From Synechococcus sp. JA-3-3Ab (lineage in GTDB: Bacteria; Cyanobacteriota; Cyanobacteriia; Thermostichales; Thermostichaceae), in NCBI RefSeq assembly GCF_000013205.1, contig NC_007775.1, forward strand, positions 1-64,000: DNA of 64,000 bases. Direction: 5' to 3'. Below the pieces are notes generated by a model that worked only from the letters and a program-made list of their open reading frames with translations, was not told where the DNA came from and ran no database searches. Positions 39,235 to 48,600 of this stretch are shown one piece after another; the stretch's first letter is position 1, and every line of letters begins with the position of its first letter. Made by a program: the position numbers and the translations under genes.

Positions 39235-39583
39235 AAGGTGCCAGGGAGGCCAGCCTGGAGAACAGACCGGCAAACAATAGGATGGACGCGGTTTTGCCTG
39301 TACTCGCTCTATTTAGTGTAGAGGATTTTCCTTGGGCGGGCCGCCAATTGGGTGGGAGGGTTGAGTCCTAGGTTCTCGCGCCTGATCTAGATCTCCTTCT
39401 TCCGAAGGGAGGTCACCTCCATCTCTCCCGCCTCGAGTAGCCAGAAACCTCATCTCTTGCCGAGGGGGTTACCTTAGACCCTGTTTTCTCACTGTGGCAT
39501 GATGGGTCAGAAGCAAAAATTGGTAGCCTGGCCGAGGATAGGCCACGGGTGAGCCACATCTGCCTGGAGCGACCGGAGTCCTT
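39235..39583. promoter_or_regulatory. Intergenic region upstream of the pseudokinase gene
   Basis: 349 bases. A perfect inverted repeat GGAGGTCACCTCC lies at 39408-39420, and a smaller CTTC/GAAG hairpin before it. They could be an operator or a terminator. No coding sequence is supported. Confidence 0.4.
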
Positions 39584-41692
39584 ATGGTAGGGCAAACCTT
39601 GGCTGGCCGCTATCAGATCCTAGAAGAACTGGGATCCAGCGGGCAAACCTACCTGGCCCAAGATGGCCATTGCCCCGAACAGAGCTGGGTGGTGATCAGG
39701 CGTTGGCAACCTCGCTCTCCCAAGGGGGAAGAGCCCTCTGCTGCCCGGCAGCGATTTCAACAGGCAATGGCGCTGCGGGAACGCCTGGGATCCCATGACG
39801 CTATCCCGCGCCTGCTGGCCTATTTTGAGGAGGAAGGGGGCTTTTACTGGGTGGAAGAGTGGATCCAGGGGCAGACACTGGAACAGGCCCTGCGCCAGAC
39901 CACGGAGCAAGGGCAGCTTTGGTCAGAGGTGGAGGTGCGGGCCTTTTTGCAAGATGTGTTGCAGACTCTAGCCTTTCTGCAGGGTGAGGGGGTGAGCCAC
40001 GGCAATTTGCGGCCCTCTTGCTTGCTCTGCCGACAGTCCGATGGCCGTTGGATGGTATTGGGCTTGGGCCAAGCTATGGCCTCTGCCGGTTCTGGATTGG
40101 AGGCTTCCTCTGCTGGCGGCGACCTCGATGCCTTGGGCCTCCTCGCCTTGCAAGCCCTCTCAGGGATCCCGACCCACAAGCTGTTTCGCGATCCGTTGAC
40201 GGGAGAGCTGCGCTGGCACGATCTGGCTCCTACCAGCGCTCCTTTCGCCGCTTTTTTGGATGGCCTGGTGGGTTGCGACCCGCGGCAGCGCTTTGCTTCG
40301 GCAGCGGCAGCTCTGGCTGCCTTGCAGGCTTTGTCTCTGGCAGAAGGTGTCTCTCCCGGCGCTGAGATCTTGCCCGACCCTGTTGCCGTCGATCCCTGGC
40401 AGGAGCCGACTACGCCGCCGCGCTCTCCCGTATCGTTGCGGGCGCGTTTCTGGATCCCACCGCTTTGGGCGGGGAGCAGCCTGGCGGCTTTGCTGGTTTT
40501 GTTCGGAGTTGCTGCCTGGCAACTGGCGGCCAACCTTAGCCGGTGGGGAGAGAAGGCAGTTGTGCCTAGGGACTCTGTCCCGCCCGCGGGAACAATGGCA
40601 AATTTGGGATCCGCTGGGCCCAACAGCTTCAGCTTCACAGAGCAGCCGCCCAATCCCTCCAAGACTGGAAGCCCTGCCCTCGACTTGGCAGATTGGGCCA
40701 AGTCCTTACGGCTCAAGGCCAAGCTGGAAGGTCCCGCCGCCATCACCGCCCTGGCCATCAGCCCGGATGGAAATCTCCTGGTTGCCGGGGGGGATGACGG
40801 CGTCATCCGCTTTTGGGATCCCCAGGCCGGCCAACTACTGCAGAGCTGGACAGGCCACGAAGGCTCGATTGAGACGCTGGCCATCAGCCCGGATGGCACC
40901 TTTTTGGTGAGTGGAGGGGCAGACAAGACGGTGCGGGTCTGGGATCTGGCTGCTCTAGGGGATCCCGCCCTGCGGTCGGGGGAGGGGGTGCCACGGCTGC
41001 AATTGCAAGGACACACCGACTTGATCAACAGCGTCGCCATCAGCCCCGATGGCCGTTGGATCGCCAGCGGCAGCGCCGACCGCACCATCCGCCTTTGGCA
41101 AGCCGAGGACGGCCAGTTGGTGCGCACCATCGACAGCGCCGCCTACCCGGTTACCCAAGGGGCAGGCATTACGGCAGTGGCCTTTGCTCCCTCTGGGTTG
41201 GCGGAAGAAGGGAGCTCGCCCTGGATCCTGGTGGCTGCCAATGGGAATCCCGCCGTCTATCTCTGGGATCCCAGGAGTGGAGCGTTGCTGAAAACCCTCG
41301 AAGCCGACTACCCCATCGAGCAGGTGCTCCTCAGCCCCGATGGCCGCCACTTGCTCGCCGCCAGCGCTTCCGGCATCTGGATCTGGAACGTGGGCACGGG
41401 ATCCCGGGAGCGCACCCTGCCCCAGCCCTTATCCGGCTTGGCCACCCTTGCCCTCAGCCCCGATGGTCGCTTGCTGGCCAGCAGCACCGATCACCGCGCC
41501 CAGCAGATCAAACTCTGGGATCTGCGCAGCGGCAAAGAGTTGCGCACTCTGGGCGGCCAGACCTGGATGGTGAGCGCTCTGCTGTTCGGCCCCGATGGTC
41601 AGACCCTTCTCAGCGGCGGCGCCGATGGCGCCATTCGCATCTGGGGGCCAGAACATCCCGCCTCTGAAGCGGAGAAGGGGACTCAGCCTTGA
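39584..41692 (+). CDS. Pseudokinase with C-terminal WD40 repeats
   Basis: The 702-residue protein is a Hanks-type Ser/Thr kinase fold (residues 8-255), then a membrane helix near 295-312, then about seven WD40 repeats (residues 375-690) as ...LAISPDGNLLVAGGDDGVIRFWD. The kinase core looks dead: the catalytic loop reads SHGNLRPSCLL where HRDLKPxN is expected, DFG reads VLGLGQA, and the VAxK lysine is replaced in WVVIRRW. The glycine loop is LGSSGQTYLA. It may act as a scaffold or sensor. Start ATG at 39584. The FAD gene starts 50 bases downstream. Confidence 0.82.
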   Translation: MVGQTLAGRYQILEELGSSGQTYLAQDGHCPEQSWVVIRRWQPRSPKGEEPSAARQRFQQAMALRERLGSHDAIPRLLAYFEEEGGFYWVEEWIQGQTLEQALRQTTEQGQLWSEVEVRAFLQDVLQTLAFLQGEGVSHGNLRPSCLLCRQSDGRWMVLGLGQAMASAGSGLEASSAGGDLDALGLLALQALSGIPTHKLFRDPLTGELRWHDLAPTSAPFAAFLDGLVGCDPRQRFASAAAALAALQALSLAEGVSPGAEILPDPVAVDPWQEPTTPPRSPVSLRARFWIPPLWAGSSLAALLVLFGVAAWQLAANLSRWGEKAVVPRDSVPPAGTMANLGSAGPNSFSFTEQPPNPSKTGSPALDLADWAKSLRLKAKLEGPAAITALAISPDGNLLVAGGDDGVIRFWDPQAGQLLQSWTGHEGSIETLAISPDGTFLVSGGADKTVRVWDLAALGDPALRSGEGVPRLQLQGHTDLINSVAISPDGRWIASGSADRTIRLWQAEDGQLVRTIDSAAYPVTQGAGITAVAFAPSGLAEEGSSPWILVAANGNPAVYLWDPRSGALLKTLEADYPIEQVLLSPDGRHLLAASASGIWIWNVGTGSRERTLPQPLSGLATLALSPDGRLLASSTDHRAQQIKLWDLRSGKELRTLGGQTWMVSALLFGPDGQTLLSGGADGAIRIWGPEHPASEAEKGTQP

Positions 41693-41741
41693 GGAATCAA
41701 GCCAGGTAGAATACTCGACGGAGGAGGGATCCCGGCAGAGC

Positions 41742-43040
41742 ATGGGCAGAGTAGTCATTATCGGGGCGGGGCTGGCCGGCTTGACCTGCGCCAAGGTGCT
41801 GGCCCAAGCGGGCCAAAGGGATGTTCTGGTCCTAGAGAAAAGCGACAGCCCCGGCGGGCGGGTGCGCACCGACGCGGTGGAAGACTTTCGTTTGGATCGC
41901 GGCTTTCAGGTGCTGTTTACGGCCTATCCCCAGGTGCGGCGGCATCTGGATCTGAGCCAGCTCGATCCCCGCCCCTACCGTCCGGGAGCCATGTTGGCCC
42001 AACCCGGTCGCTGCTGGCTGTTGGGAGATCCCCTGCGGGATCTGTCCAGTATCTTTCCTTCCCTGCTCAACCCCTTGGCCAGCTTTGGCGACAAGCTCAA
42101 GGTGCTGCAGTTGCGGGCAGAGCTGGCGCGGCGCACCCCGGAGCAGGTTTTCCAAGAAGGACTGGGGGGATCCGATTGTTCGGTGCGGGAGTTTCTGGAA
42201 AGGTACGGGTTCTCCGCCAAGATCTGCCAGCACTTTTTCTACCCCTTTTTCCGCGGCATTCTTTTGGATCCGGAGCTGGCCAGCAGCGCCCGCCTCTTGG
42301 CCTTCTATTTCAAGATGATGGCCGAGGGAGCCATCGTCACCCCGGCCTTGGGTATGGGAGAACTGGCCCGCCAACTGGCCGGCCACCTTGCCCCAGAGCA
42401 GATCCGCTACCAAACCCCGGTGGAGCGCATCCTGGTCCAAGAGGGAAAAGTGCGCGGGATCCGCACCGCCGACGGCGAGGAGATCCCTGCCGAGTGGGTG
42501 GTCTGCGCCACCGATGCTCCTCAAGCGCGGGCCTGGCAAGCGGAGCTCTGCCCCCACGCCGCTGTACCCATCCCCACCCAGGGACGAGCGGTGACCTGCC
42601 TTTACTTCTGCGCCCCCTTTTCCCTAACTCGCGGCCCTTATCTGTACCTCAACGCCGGCGGCCAAGGCTGGATCAACCACTGGGTGCAGCTCACCCACCT
42701 CAGCCCGGCGCTGGCTCCTGCTGGCCAGCACCTCTATTCGGTGACGGTGCTGGGAAATCCCCCTCTGGGCGATGAAGAGCTGGCCCAAGCCTGCCGGGCC
42801 GAGCTGCAGGTCTATTTTCCCAAAGCCCCCTTGAAACAGTTGCGCCTGCTGCGGGTGTATCGCATCCCTTTTGCCCAGTTTGTGCAGCCGCCTGGCTTCC
42901 AGCAGCATTTGGTTCCCACCCATAGCGGCCTGCCAGGCCTTCTCTGGGCTGGAGAGTACACTCACCAGAGCAGCATCGAGGGATCCCTGCGCAGCGGCGA
43001 ACAGGCAGCGGCGTGGATTCTCCAAAAATCGGCCTTGTAG
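41742..43040 (+). CDS. FAD-dependent amine oxidase / carotenoid-desaturase-like protein
   Basis: The 432-residue flavoprotein has the dinucleotide-binding GAGLAGLTCAKVLAQAG near residue 8, a Glu at the end of strand two (VLEKSDSPGGRV) and the C-terminal FAD loop AGEYTHQSSIEGSLRSGEQAA near 405. The family includes phytoene desaturases and monoamine oxidases; the substrate is unknown. The ATG at 41742 is preceded by a GGAGG stretch. It overlaps nothing and follows the pseudokinase gene. Confidence 0.84.
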   Translation: MGRVVIIGAGLAGLTCAKVLAQAGQRDVLVLEKSDSPGGRVRTDAVEDFRLDRGFQVLFTAYPQVRRHLDLSQLDPRPYRPGAMLAQPGRCWLLGDPLRDLSSIFPSLLNPLASFGDKLKVLQLRAELARRTPEQVFQEGLGGSDCSVREFLERYGFSAKICQHFFYPFFRGILLDPELASSARLLAFYFKMMAEGAIVTPALGMGELARQLAGHLAPEQIRYQTPVERILVQEGKVRGIRTADGEEIPAEWVVCATDAPQARAWQAELCPHAAVPIPTQGRAVTCLYFCAPFSLTRGPYLYLNAGGQGWINHWVQLTHLSPALAPAGQHLYSVTVLGNPPLGDEELAQACRAELQVYFPKAPLKQLRLLRVYRIPFAQFVQPPGFQQHLVPTHSGLPGLLWAGEYTHQSSIEGSLRSGEQAAAWILQKSAL

Positions 43041-43085
43041 ACTTTCTTAACTCTACTCCCGGAACCAAAGCTGGGATCCCGTGGT

Positions 43086-43799
43086 ATGAAGGGGGTGGAC
43101 TTAATCGCCCACAGGGATCCCTCCGCCATGCAAAACGCCACCCTTAGCCCAATCCCGCTCCTGCGGCGGTCGTTTGAGTTGGTAGGTCCCATCTACTGGC
43201 CGCTGCTGATCCTGGCCTCTCCAGGCTTTATCCTGGCCATCGTCACGGAGCTGACCCCACTTCTCGGGGACATCCTCCGACCGGCCTATGGCATTGTTGC
43301 ACCGATCCTAGGCGGAGCAGCCTTGTGGCTAGTGGATCAGCACCTGAAGCGGCAAGCTCCCCTGCTGGGCAACAGCCTCAACCGAGCGGTCTCGAAGGCA
43401 GTGCCTCTAGTTCTGAGCACCCTCTTAGCAGCACTCCTCTCTTGCCTTGCCTCCATCTTTCTGATCATTCCAGGCATTTATGTAGGGGTTAAGCTGGCCC
43501 TCACACCTTGTGCCATTGCTCTAGAAAATCAAGGAACTACAGGAGGGCTGCGCTACAGTTGGAATCTCGTCAAAGGTCGTTGGTGGGGCGTGTTTTGGGC
43601 CCTTCTGGTCCTGGGCTTGATTCTTGGTTTTGCGGGTGTATTGATAGTTGGATTTGTCATAGTTGTGGCTGATGTTGGCGACTTTGGGGTGAGAATGGTT
43701 GCGGCTGCTGCTGCCACAGCCGTTATGCCCATCTTCTGGGTCTATGTGGTTCTCCTGTTCCGATCCCTGCAACGATTGAAGGGGCAAGCAGCCTCCTAG
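43086..43799 (+). CDS. Polytopic membrane protein, tandem paralogue 1
   Basis: The 237-residue protein has about six spans. A conserved cytoplasmic signature IALENQGTTGGLRYSWNLVKGRWWG near residue 145 resembles DUF975/GDPD-membrane-domain type proteins. The ATG at 43086 is in a context matching that of its neighbour (GATCCCGTGGTATGAAGG). It and the gene starting 43925 are tandem copies, with a 53-base identical block at their 5' ends. Confidence 0.7.
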   Translation: MKGVDLIAHRDPSAMQNATLSPIPLLRRSFELVGPIYWPLLILASPGFILAIVTELTPLLGDILRPAYGIVAPILGGAALWLVDQHLKRQAPLLGNSLNRAVSKAVPLVLSTLLAALLSCLASIFLIIPGIYVGVKLALTPCAIALENQGTTGGLRYSWNLVKGRWWGVFWALLVLGLILGFAGVLIVGFVIVVADVGDFGVRMVAAAAATAVMPIFWVYVVLLFRSLQRLKGQAAS

Positions 43800-43924
43800 T
43801 TTCCGCTTTTGCCCCCATTGGGGATAGCAAAAAGGGTGCTCCCCGTGCCTAGCTTTGAGATGAGAAGGGATCCCTTTTTGGGATTTCGGCTCAACCCAAG
43901 ATGTCCTAGGTGAGATCCCGTGGT

Positions 43925-44719
43925 ATGAAGGGGGTGGACTGGGCTGCCCACGAGGATCCCTCTGCCATGCAAAGCGCCACCCTTAGCCCGATTCTGCTCT
44001 TGCGGCGGTCGTTTGAGTTGGTAGGTCCCATCTACTGGCCGCTGCTGATCCTGACCTCTTCTAGCCATATCGCGTTCTTCGTTGTAGGTCTGACCTCACC
44101 TTCCCTCGGGATGATCCTCTCCTTGCTCCTCCTGGCCTATGTCCTAGTCGGCGCGCCCATCTTGACAGGAGCAGCCTTTTGGCTGGTGGATCAGCACTTG
44201 AAGCAGCGAACTCCCTTGCTGGGCAATAGCTTGGATCAGGCTTTCTCTAAGGCAGTGCCTCTGATATTCGGCAGCCTCCTGGTGAATCTGATTTCCTCAC
44301 TAGGGATGCAGCTGTTTGTGTTTCCCGGCATCTATTGCCGGGTAAGGCTAGCTTTCACCCTCTGCGCAATTGCCCTGGAGGACAAGGGTGCCACAGAAGG
44401 GTTGGGCTACAGTTGGAACCTGGTCAGGGGCCGTTGGTGGGGGGTGTTTTGGGCATTCCTGGTCGTGGTTTTGATCTTCGGCATCTCAATCCTGCTTTTG
44501 CCTTTTGTTGTGGCGATCTTGGGAGCTACCCTAGCTGCAGTTGTAACTGGGGGTAATACCGACATCATAGGACTTGCGCTTCTGGTTTGGGCGCCTGTGG
44601 TAGCTCTCTTAGCAGTTGTGGTCGGGTTTGCCGCTTTCACGGCAGTCACGCCTATCTTCAATGTCTACACGGTGCTCCTGTTCCGATCCCTGCAGCAGCT
44701 GCAAGCGCAAGCAGCGTAG
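43925..44719 (+). CDS. Polytopic membrane protein, tandem paralogue 2
   Basis: The 264-residue protein matches paralogue 1 from the start (MKGVD..AHxDPSAMQ) and shares IALEDKGATEGLGYSWNLVRGRWWG near residue 150. It is longer at the C-terminus, with an extra hydrophobic segment. The frame also opens at a GTG at 43910, but the ATG matches paralogue 1. Function unknown. Confidence 0.7.
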   Translation: MKGVDWAAHEDPSAMQSATLSPILLLRRSFELVGPIYWPLLILTSSSHIAFFVVGLTSPSLGMILSLLLLAYVLVGAPILTGAAFWLVDQHLKQRTPLLGNSLDQAFSKAVPLIFGSLLVNLISSLGMQLFVFPGIYCRVRLAFTLCAIALEDKGATEGLGYSWNLVRGRWWGVFWAFLVVVLIFGISILLLPFVVAILGATLAAVVTGGNTDIIGLALLVWAPVVALLAVVVGFAAFTAVTPIFNVYTVLLFRSLQQLQAQAA

Positions 44720-44730
44720 TTTGGCTTGCC

Positions 44731-44765
44731 CTCACCCCCAATCCTTCCCCCCTGGCGAGAGGGAA
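44731..44765. repeat. Dispersed CTCACCCCCAATCC-type repeat
   Basis: CTCACCCCCAATCCTTCCCC followed by CCTGGCGAGAGGGAAG, a hairpin-prone relative of the copies at 13384 and 47928. It lies between convergent genes and may act as a bidirectional terminator. Confidence 0.55.
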
Positions 44766-44777
44766 GTTGCAGTTGGC

Positions 44778-45890
44778 CTAGGGAGAAGGGCGCTCCAGGA
44801 TCCCTCCCCCCAGCAGGAGATCCCCGTGGTACCAGACGGCGGCTTGGCCAGGAGTGACCCCAAACTGCGGCTCGGCAAACTGCAGCTTTACCCGCTCCGG
44901 CGATTCCGGGATCAAGGTGGCCGGCACGGCGGGGGTACGGTAGCGCACCTGCACTTCTACCGCTAAGGGCTCGTCCGGCGCAGGGGTCGAGACCCAGTTC
45001 ACCTGCCGCACCCAGGCCTCGGCTTGGGTGGCTTCTTCCCGTTCCCCCACCACCACGCGGTTCATGGCCGCATCGATGCGCACTACATAGAGCGGGCGGG
45101 AAGAGGCAATGCCCAGCCCCTTGCGCTGGCCAACAGTGTAGTGGTGAATGCCCTGATGGGATCCCAGCACGCGCCCCTGGGTATCGACAATTTCCCCCGG
45201 CCTTTGACCCAGGTGCTGATCCAAAAAGTTGCGCATCGAGCCGTAGGTCTCGATCAAGCACAGATCCTGGCTTTCGGGCTTATTTGCCGTAACCAAGCCG
45301 TAGCGCGCGGCAATCTGGCGGGTTTGGGCCTTGGTGTAGTTGCCCAAGGGGAAGAGGCTGTGGGCCAGGTGCTCTTGGCTGAGGTCGTAGAGAAAATAAG
45401 ACTGATCCTTCTGCCGATCCACCGCCCGCAGCAGTTGATATCGCCCCAGCTCGCTGTTGAAACGTACCCGCGCGTAGTGGCCGGTGGCAATCTGAGAGAT
45501 GCCCAGGGTCTCGCGGGCATAGGTTAGCAAGGGACCAAACTTCACCAGCTTGTTGCATTGCGAGCAGGGCAGCGGTGTGATCCCGTCCGCATAGCCGGCC
45601 ACCAGGTAATCGACAATGTTGGCTTGGAACAGCTCGCGGCTATCCACAATATGGTGGGGGATCCCCAATTGCTCACAGATGGCGGCGGCGTCCACCAGGC
45701 CGTCGGTGCAGCACTGGCCTTTCCCCCGCATCAGCCAGAGAGTCACCCCCTCCACGGCATAGCCCTGTTCGTGGAGAATGGCCGCCACCGTGGAGCTGTC
45801 TACCCCCCCAGAGAGAGCCGCCACAATGCGAGGCCGAGAGGGGGAGCCGGCTATTTCTGGAGCAACGAGAGGATAGGGGCTGGTAGCCAT
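44778..45890 (-). CDS. mnmA: tRNA-specific 2-thiouridylase MnmA
   Basis: MnmA thiolates U34 of tRNA-Lys, -Glu and -Gln. The 370-residue protein has the P-loop ALSGGVDSS near residue 24, first catalytic Cys in PCSQCNK near 107 and the second in CLIETYG near 204. The adenylation domain is complete and the C-terminal beta barrel follows. The ATG at 45890 (MATSPYPL) was chosen; the frame opens earlier at 45917. Confidence 0.93.
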   Translation of the reverse strand: MATSPYPLVAPEIAGSPSRPRIVAALSGGVDSSTVAAILHEQGYAVEGVTLWLMRGKGQCCTDGLVDAAAICEQLGIPHHIVDSRELFQANIVDYLVAGYADGITPLPCSQCNKLVKFGPLLTYARETLGISQIATGHYARVRFNSELGRYQLLRAVDRQKDQSYFLYDLSQEHLAHSLFPLGNYTKAQTRQIAARYGLVTANKPESQDLCLIETYGSMRNFLDQHLGQRPGEIVDTQGRVLGSHQGIHHYTVGQRKGLGIASSRPLYVVRIDAAMNRVVVGEREEATQAEAWVRQVNWVSTPAPDEPLAVEVQVRYRTPAVPATLIPESPERVKLQFAEPQFGVTPGQAAVWYHGDLLLGGGILERPSP

Positions 45891-45988
45891 CGCAGAGCAG
45901 AGGATCAGGAAAACCAAAGGCCGGCAAATCCTCGACGGAGCCCTCCGAGAACCCCGTCCCTACATCAGGCCGAACCCAGATCTTCAGC

Positions 45989-46726
45989 TTAGCTTGCTTC
46001 TGAATCGGCTGGCCGGGATCCCGGTTCCGGGAAGCCCCTTTGGCGCAGCCGCCGCAGCGAATCCAAAGCCGCCGCGGCAACGCTATCGTGGGGATCTTTG
46101 GCCAGATAGTTGAGGGCGGAAACGCTCTTGGGCGAAGGCAGATTTCCCAAGGCCTGGGCCAGCCGCTGCCGCACCAGCCAATCTTCCGACTGGGCAAACC
46201 GCAGGATGTGATCCAACGCCCGCAAATCCCCCAGTTCTCCCAGAGCAGCAATGGCCGCCTGCTGCAGCAGCTCTTCCGGCCCCTCCAACGCCCGCAGCAA
46301 TACGTCGTAGGCTCGGGGATCCTTCAGGTTGCCCAGGGCCACGGCGGCGCTGAAGCGCACCAGCCACTCCACATCTTCATAAAAAGCACGCACCAGCGCC
46401 TCAAAAGCCCGCGGATCTTCCAAGTAGCCCAGGGCGCCTGCCGCATCGGCGCGAATGCCGTAGTCCGGGTCTTGGGTGAGAATCTCCAGCAGCTTGGGCA
46501 AACAGGCGTCCGTCTGCTTGATCCCCAAGGCAAACACGGCAAAAGAGCGCACCTGCAGGTTTTCGTCGTCGATGACCTGCAAAATCAGCGGCACCGCCTC
46601 TTCTGCCGGCACATCCCGCAATTGCGCCAAGGCCACCATGCGATCCGCAGGGCGCGGGCTGCGCAGCCGCTCGGCAATCTCCTCCAGACGAGCGGGGTTG
46701 ACAGGATCCAAAGCAGAGACAGTCAT
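45989..46726 (-). CDS. HEAT-repeat protein (PBS lyase type)
   Basis: The 245-residue protein is built of seven HEAT-like repeats, each about 31 residues, such as VRSFAVFALGIKQTDACLPKLLEIL. Relatives include phycobilin lyases (CpcE/F) and the Synechocystis IscA-binding protein IaiH; I cannot tell which. No membrane segment is visible. It lies 98 bases upstream of mnmA on the same strand. Confidence 0.78.
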   Translation of the reverse strand: MTVSALDPVNPARLEEIAERLRSPRPADRMVALAQLRDVPAEEAVPLILQVIDDENLQVRSFAVFALGIKQTDACLPKLLEILTQDPDYGIRADAAGALGYLEDPRAFEALVRAFYEDVEWLVRFSAAVALGNLKDPRAYDVLLRALEGPEELLQQAAIAALGELGDLRALDHILRFAQSEDWLVRQRLAQALGNLPSPKSVSALNYLAKDPHDSVAAAALDSLRRLRQRGFPEPGSRPADSEAS

Positions 46727-46944
46727 GGCGTTAACAAATTTTTACAGTCTCTCTTCATTATGGCAAATTGGGCTGCGCTCAGATAGGGGCCGGCTTTGCC
46801 TACGCCGGTCGGGATCTCTATTGACAGGGGCTGAGGCTTTGATTGGAAATCCTAGCATTGTTGTCGAAAAAAGCAGCTCGATTGAGCCCCATCCCCAAGA
46901 TTTTGGCTATTTTGGTGATGCGAGGCTCTCTCCCGGTGGTCTCT

Positions 46945-47829
46945 ATGCTGAAATCTCTACCTGCTCGCCAACTGTTCTCACTTGGGATCCTCTTGTTGTC
47001 GGCAGGGGGCCTGGTCTGCTTGTCCCCTCGTTTGTCTTCTGCGTTGGCCAACGAACAAGCGGTTCCCGAAGCGGAGCTGGCGCTGCAGCCCCTCTTGCCC
47101 CCGGGATCCCGCATCCTCCGCTCCCGTCGGCTGAGCGACACAGAAGCCGAGATCTGGGTGGAGTCGCGCGGCGGCAGCAGCCCTGTAGTTATGCGGCTCA
47201 ACGCCTCAGGCCGTTGGGAACAGGATATGAACGCTACTCTGGCCCGCGGAGCCAGCCAGATGCAGGCTCTTGCCCGGCAACAAACGGCGAGCCTGCCTCC
47301 AGGTTTTGGCCAGACTGCCCCCGACCAACCTCCGCCCCCGCTTGTGCCCTCCCTCTTGCAAACCACTCAAGCCGCCTCCAGCCTGATCCCACCGGTGGAT
47401 CGGGAGCAGGAAACCCAGCGGGCCTTGAGTGGGGCGGGACGGGCGGATCCCTTTGTGCCCCAAAACGTGCGTGCCCCTGAGCCAACCCTTAACCTGCCAC
47501 CTCTACCTCCGCCGCCGGAGCTGCCGCCGCCCGGCAATGGTGGCGAAGTGCCCGTAGCAGTGACCACGCCGCTCCCGACCCCCACTCGTGACCCGGCGGC
47601 CTTTGCCCGCAGCGTGCAGGTTTCTGGGATGATCCAGATTGGTGGCGAATCCTTTGCTTTGGTTTCCGGCCCAGGCGTCATTCCTTCTGTGGTGCAGGCC
47701 GGGCAAAACTACCAAACTGCCAGGGTGGCCGGAGTGTCGGTGCCGGAGCGACGGGTTGTGCTCTCGGAAGGAGGCGAGACCGTCGTGAAGACAATGCAAG
47801 ACACCACTGTGATCGTGGGTGCGCCCTAG
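46945..47829 (+). CDS. Secreted Pro-rich protein, possibly PilP-like
   Basis: About 294 residues. A signal peptide starts MLKSLPARQLFSLGILLLS and ends near SSALANEQ. A Pro-rich linker spans residues 130-205, and a compact beta-rich C-terminal domain (residues 210-294) has VQVSGMIQIGGESFALVSGPG-type strands. Bacterial PilP has a comparable small C-terminal beta domain, so a type IV pilus role is possible but speculative. The frame opens earlier at 46843; I chose 46945 because the signal peptide is then N-terminal. Confidence 0.65.
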   Translation: MLKSLPARQLFSLGILLLSAGGLVCLSPRLSSALANEQAVPEAELALQPLLPPGSRILRSRRLSDTEAEIWVESRGGSSPVVMRLNASGRWEQDMNATLARGASQMQALARQQTASLPPGFGQTAPDQPPPPLVPSLLQTTQAASSLIPPVDREQETQRALSGAGRADPFVPQNVRAPEPTLNLPPLPPPPELPPPGNGGEVPVAVTTPLPTPTRDPAAFARSVQVSGMIQIGGESFALVSGPGVIPSVVQAGQNYQTARVAGVSVPERRVVLSEGGETVVKTMQDTTVIVGAP

Positions 47830-47927
47830 CCGTGGCTATTCCAGACCACAACGAGACACCAGAGAGACTGGCGGTTTGATGCAGTCTCCTGTCTTTGGGC
47901 AAGGGATTTTTCCAAGGTCAAGTCTAA

Positions 47928-48001
47928 CTCCCCTCTCCCTCTGGGAGAGGGGCTGGGGGTGAGGGGGGACTCCCTCTGGGAGAGGGGCCGGGAGCGAGGG
48001 A
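47928..48001. repeat. Dispersed CCCTCTGGGAGAGGGG-type repeat array
   Basis: Two copies of CTCCCTCTGGGAGAGGGG (47936 and 47969 approximately), with GGGGGTGAGGGG between. Each unit is an inverted repeat CTCCC/GGGAG. Related copies lie at 13384 and 44731. It sits between convergent genes. Confidence 0.6.
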
Positions 48002-48012
48002 GTCTGGAAAAG

Positions 48013-48600
48013 TCAAAAACGGGGCTCGCTGTTGAGGCGGGACGGCTGCTGTTTTAAATAGCGCAAGAACTCCCGCAGTTCGGCCTCATTTAGTTGGTGG
48101 CGCGACTTTTTTTGGAAGCGACGCTCCAAGAACTCTTGTCCTTCCTTGCGGCCCCAGCCAATACGCTGCATCTCGACATCTGTTTGAGCAATGATGTCGG
48201 ATAAATCATCTCCATAGGCCCCTGGCTCGCTCAGATTGGGCAACTCTGGGGAAGTCGGCTTCGCCGGGATCCCTATCGACTCAGGAGCTTGAGGGGCAGC
48301 AGAAGAGTGGGTGCGCCCATTGGCCAAGTCAGGAGTGGGCAGGTAGGGCATCCTGGCGGCAGCAGAATCCACCCCCAAGCTCAGGGAAGTTGTGGAATGA
48401 CCGAATCCTGCGTGGTTTAAAGCGCGCTTCAGCGCAGCATCTTCTGCTTCTTCTACTGTGTTGGAGCCGGCAATACCACTGCCCAGAACCGTGTTGTTGA
48501 CCACCACCTGGGCTTTGACGATGTAGATCCCTTCTTCCACCCGCAACAGATCGGTGAGCAAACTGCCCATAGGGTACCGCTCTCGAAAGTCTTGGATCAT
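48013..48600 (-). CDS. Unknown cyanobacterial protein with two conserved ends
   Basis: The 195-residue protein has an N-terminal segment IYIVKAQVVVNNTVLGSGIAG, suggestive of a Rad52-like ssDNA-binding or related small alpha/beta domain. A Pro/Ser-rich linker (about residues 80-130) and a C-terminal helical segment DVEMQRIGWGRKEGQEFLERRF follow. The assignment is tentative. The start ATG has a weak upstream ribosome site. Confidence 0.5.
   Translation of the reverse strand: MIQDFRERYPMGSLLTDLLRVEEGIYIVKAQVVVNNTVLGSGIAGSNTVEEAEDAALKRALNHAGFGHSTTSLSLGVDSAAARMPYLPTPDLANGRTHSSAAPQAPESIGIPAKPTSPELPNLSEPGAYGDDLSDIIAQTDVEMQRIGWGRKEGQEFLERRFQKKSRHQLNEAELREFLRYLKQQPSRLNSEPRF

Noticed and set aside
43910-44719. 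Start of tandem paralogue 2 at GTG 43910
   Set aside because: The ATG at 43925 matches the start context of paralogue 1, so the upstream GTG adds only five residues without support.
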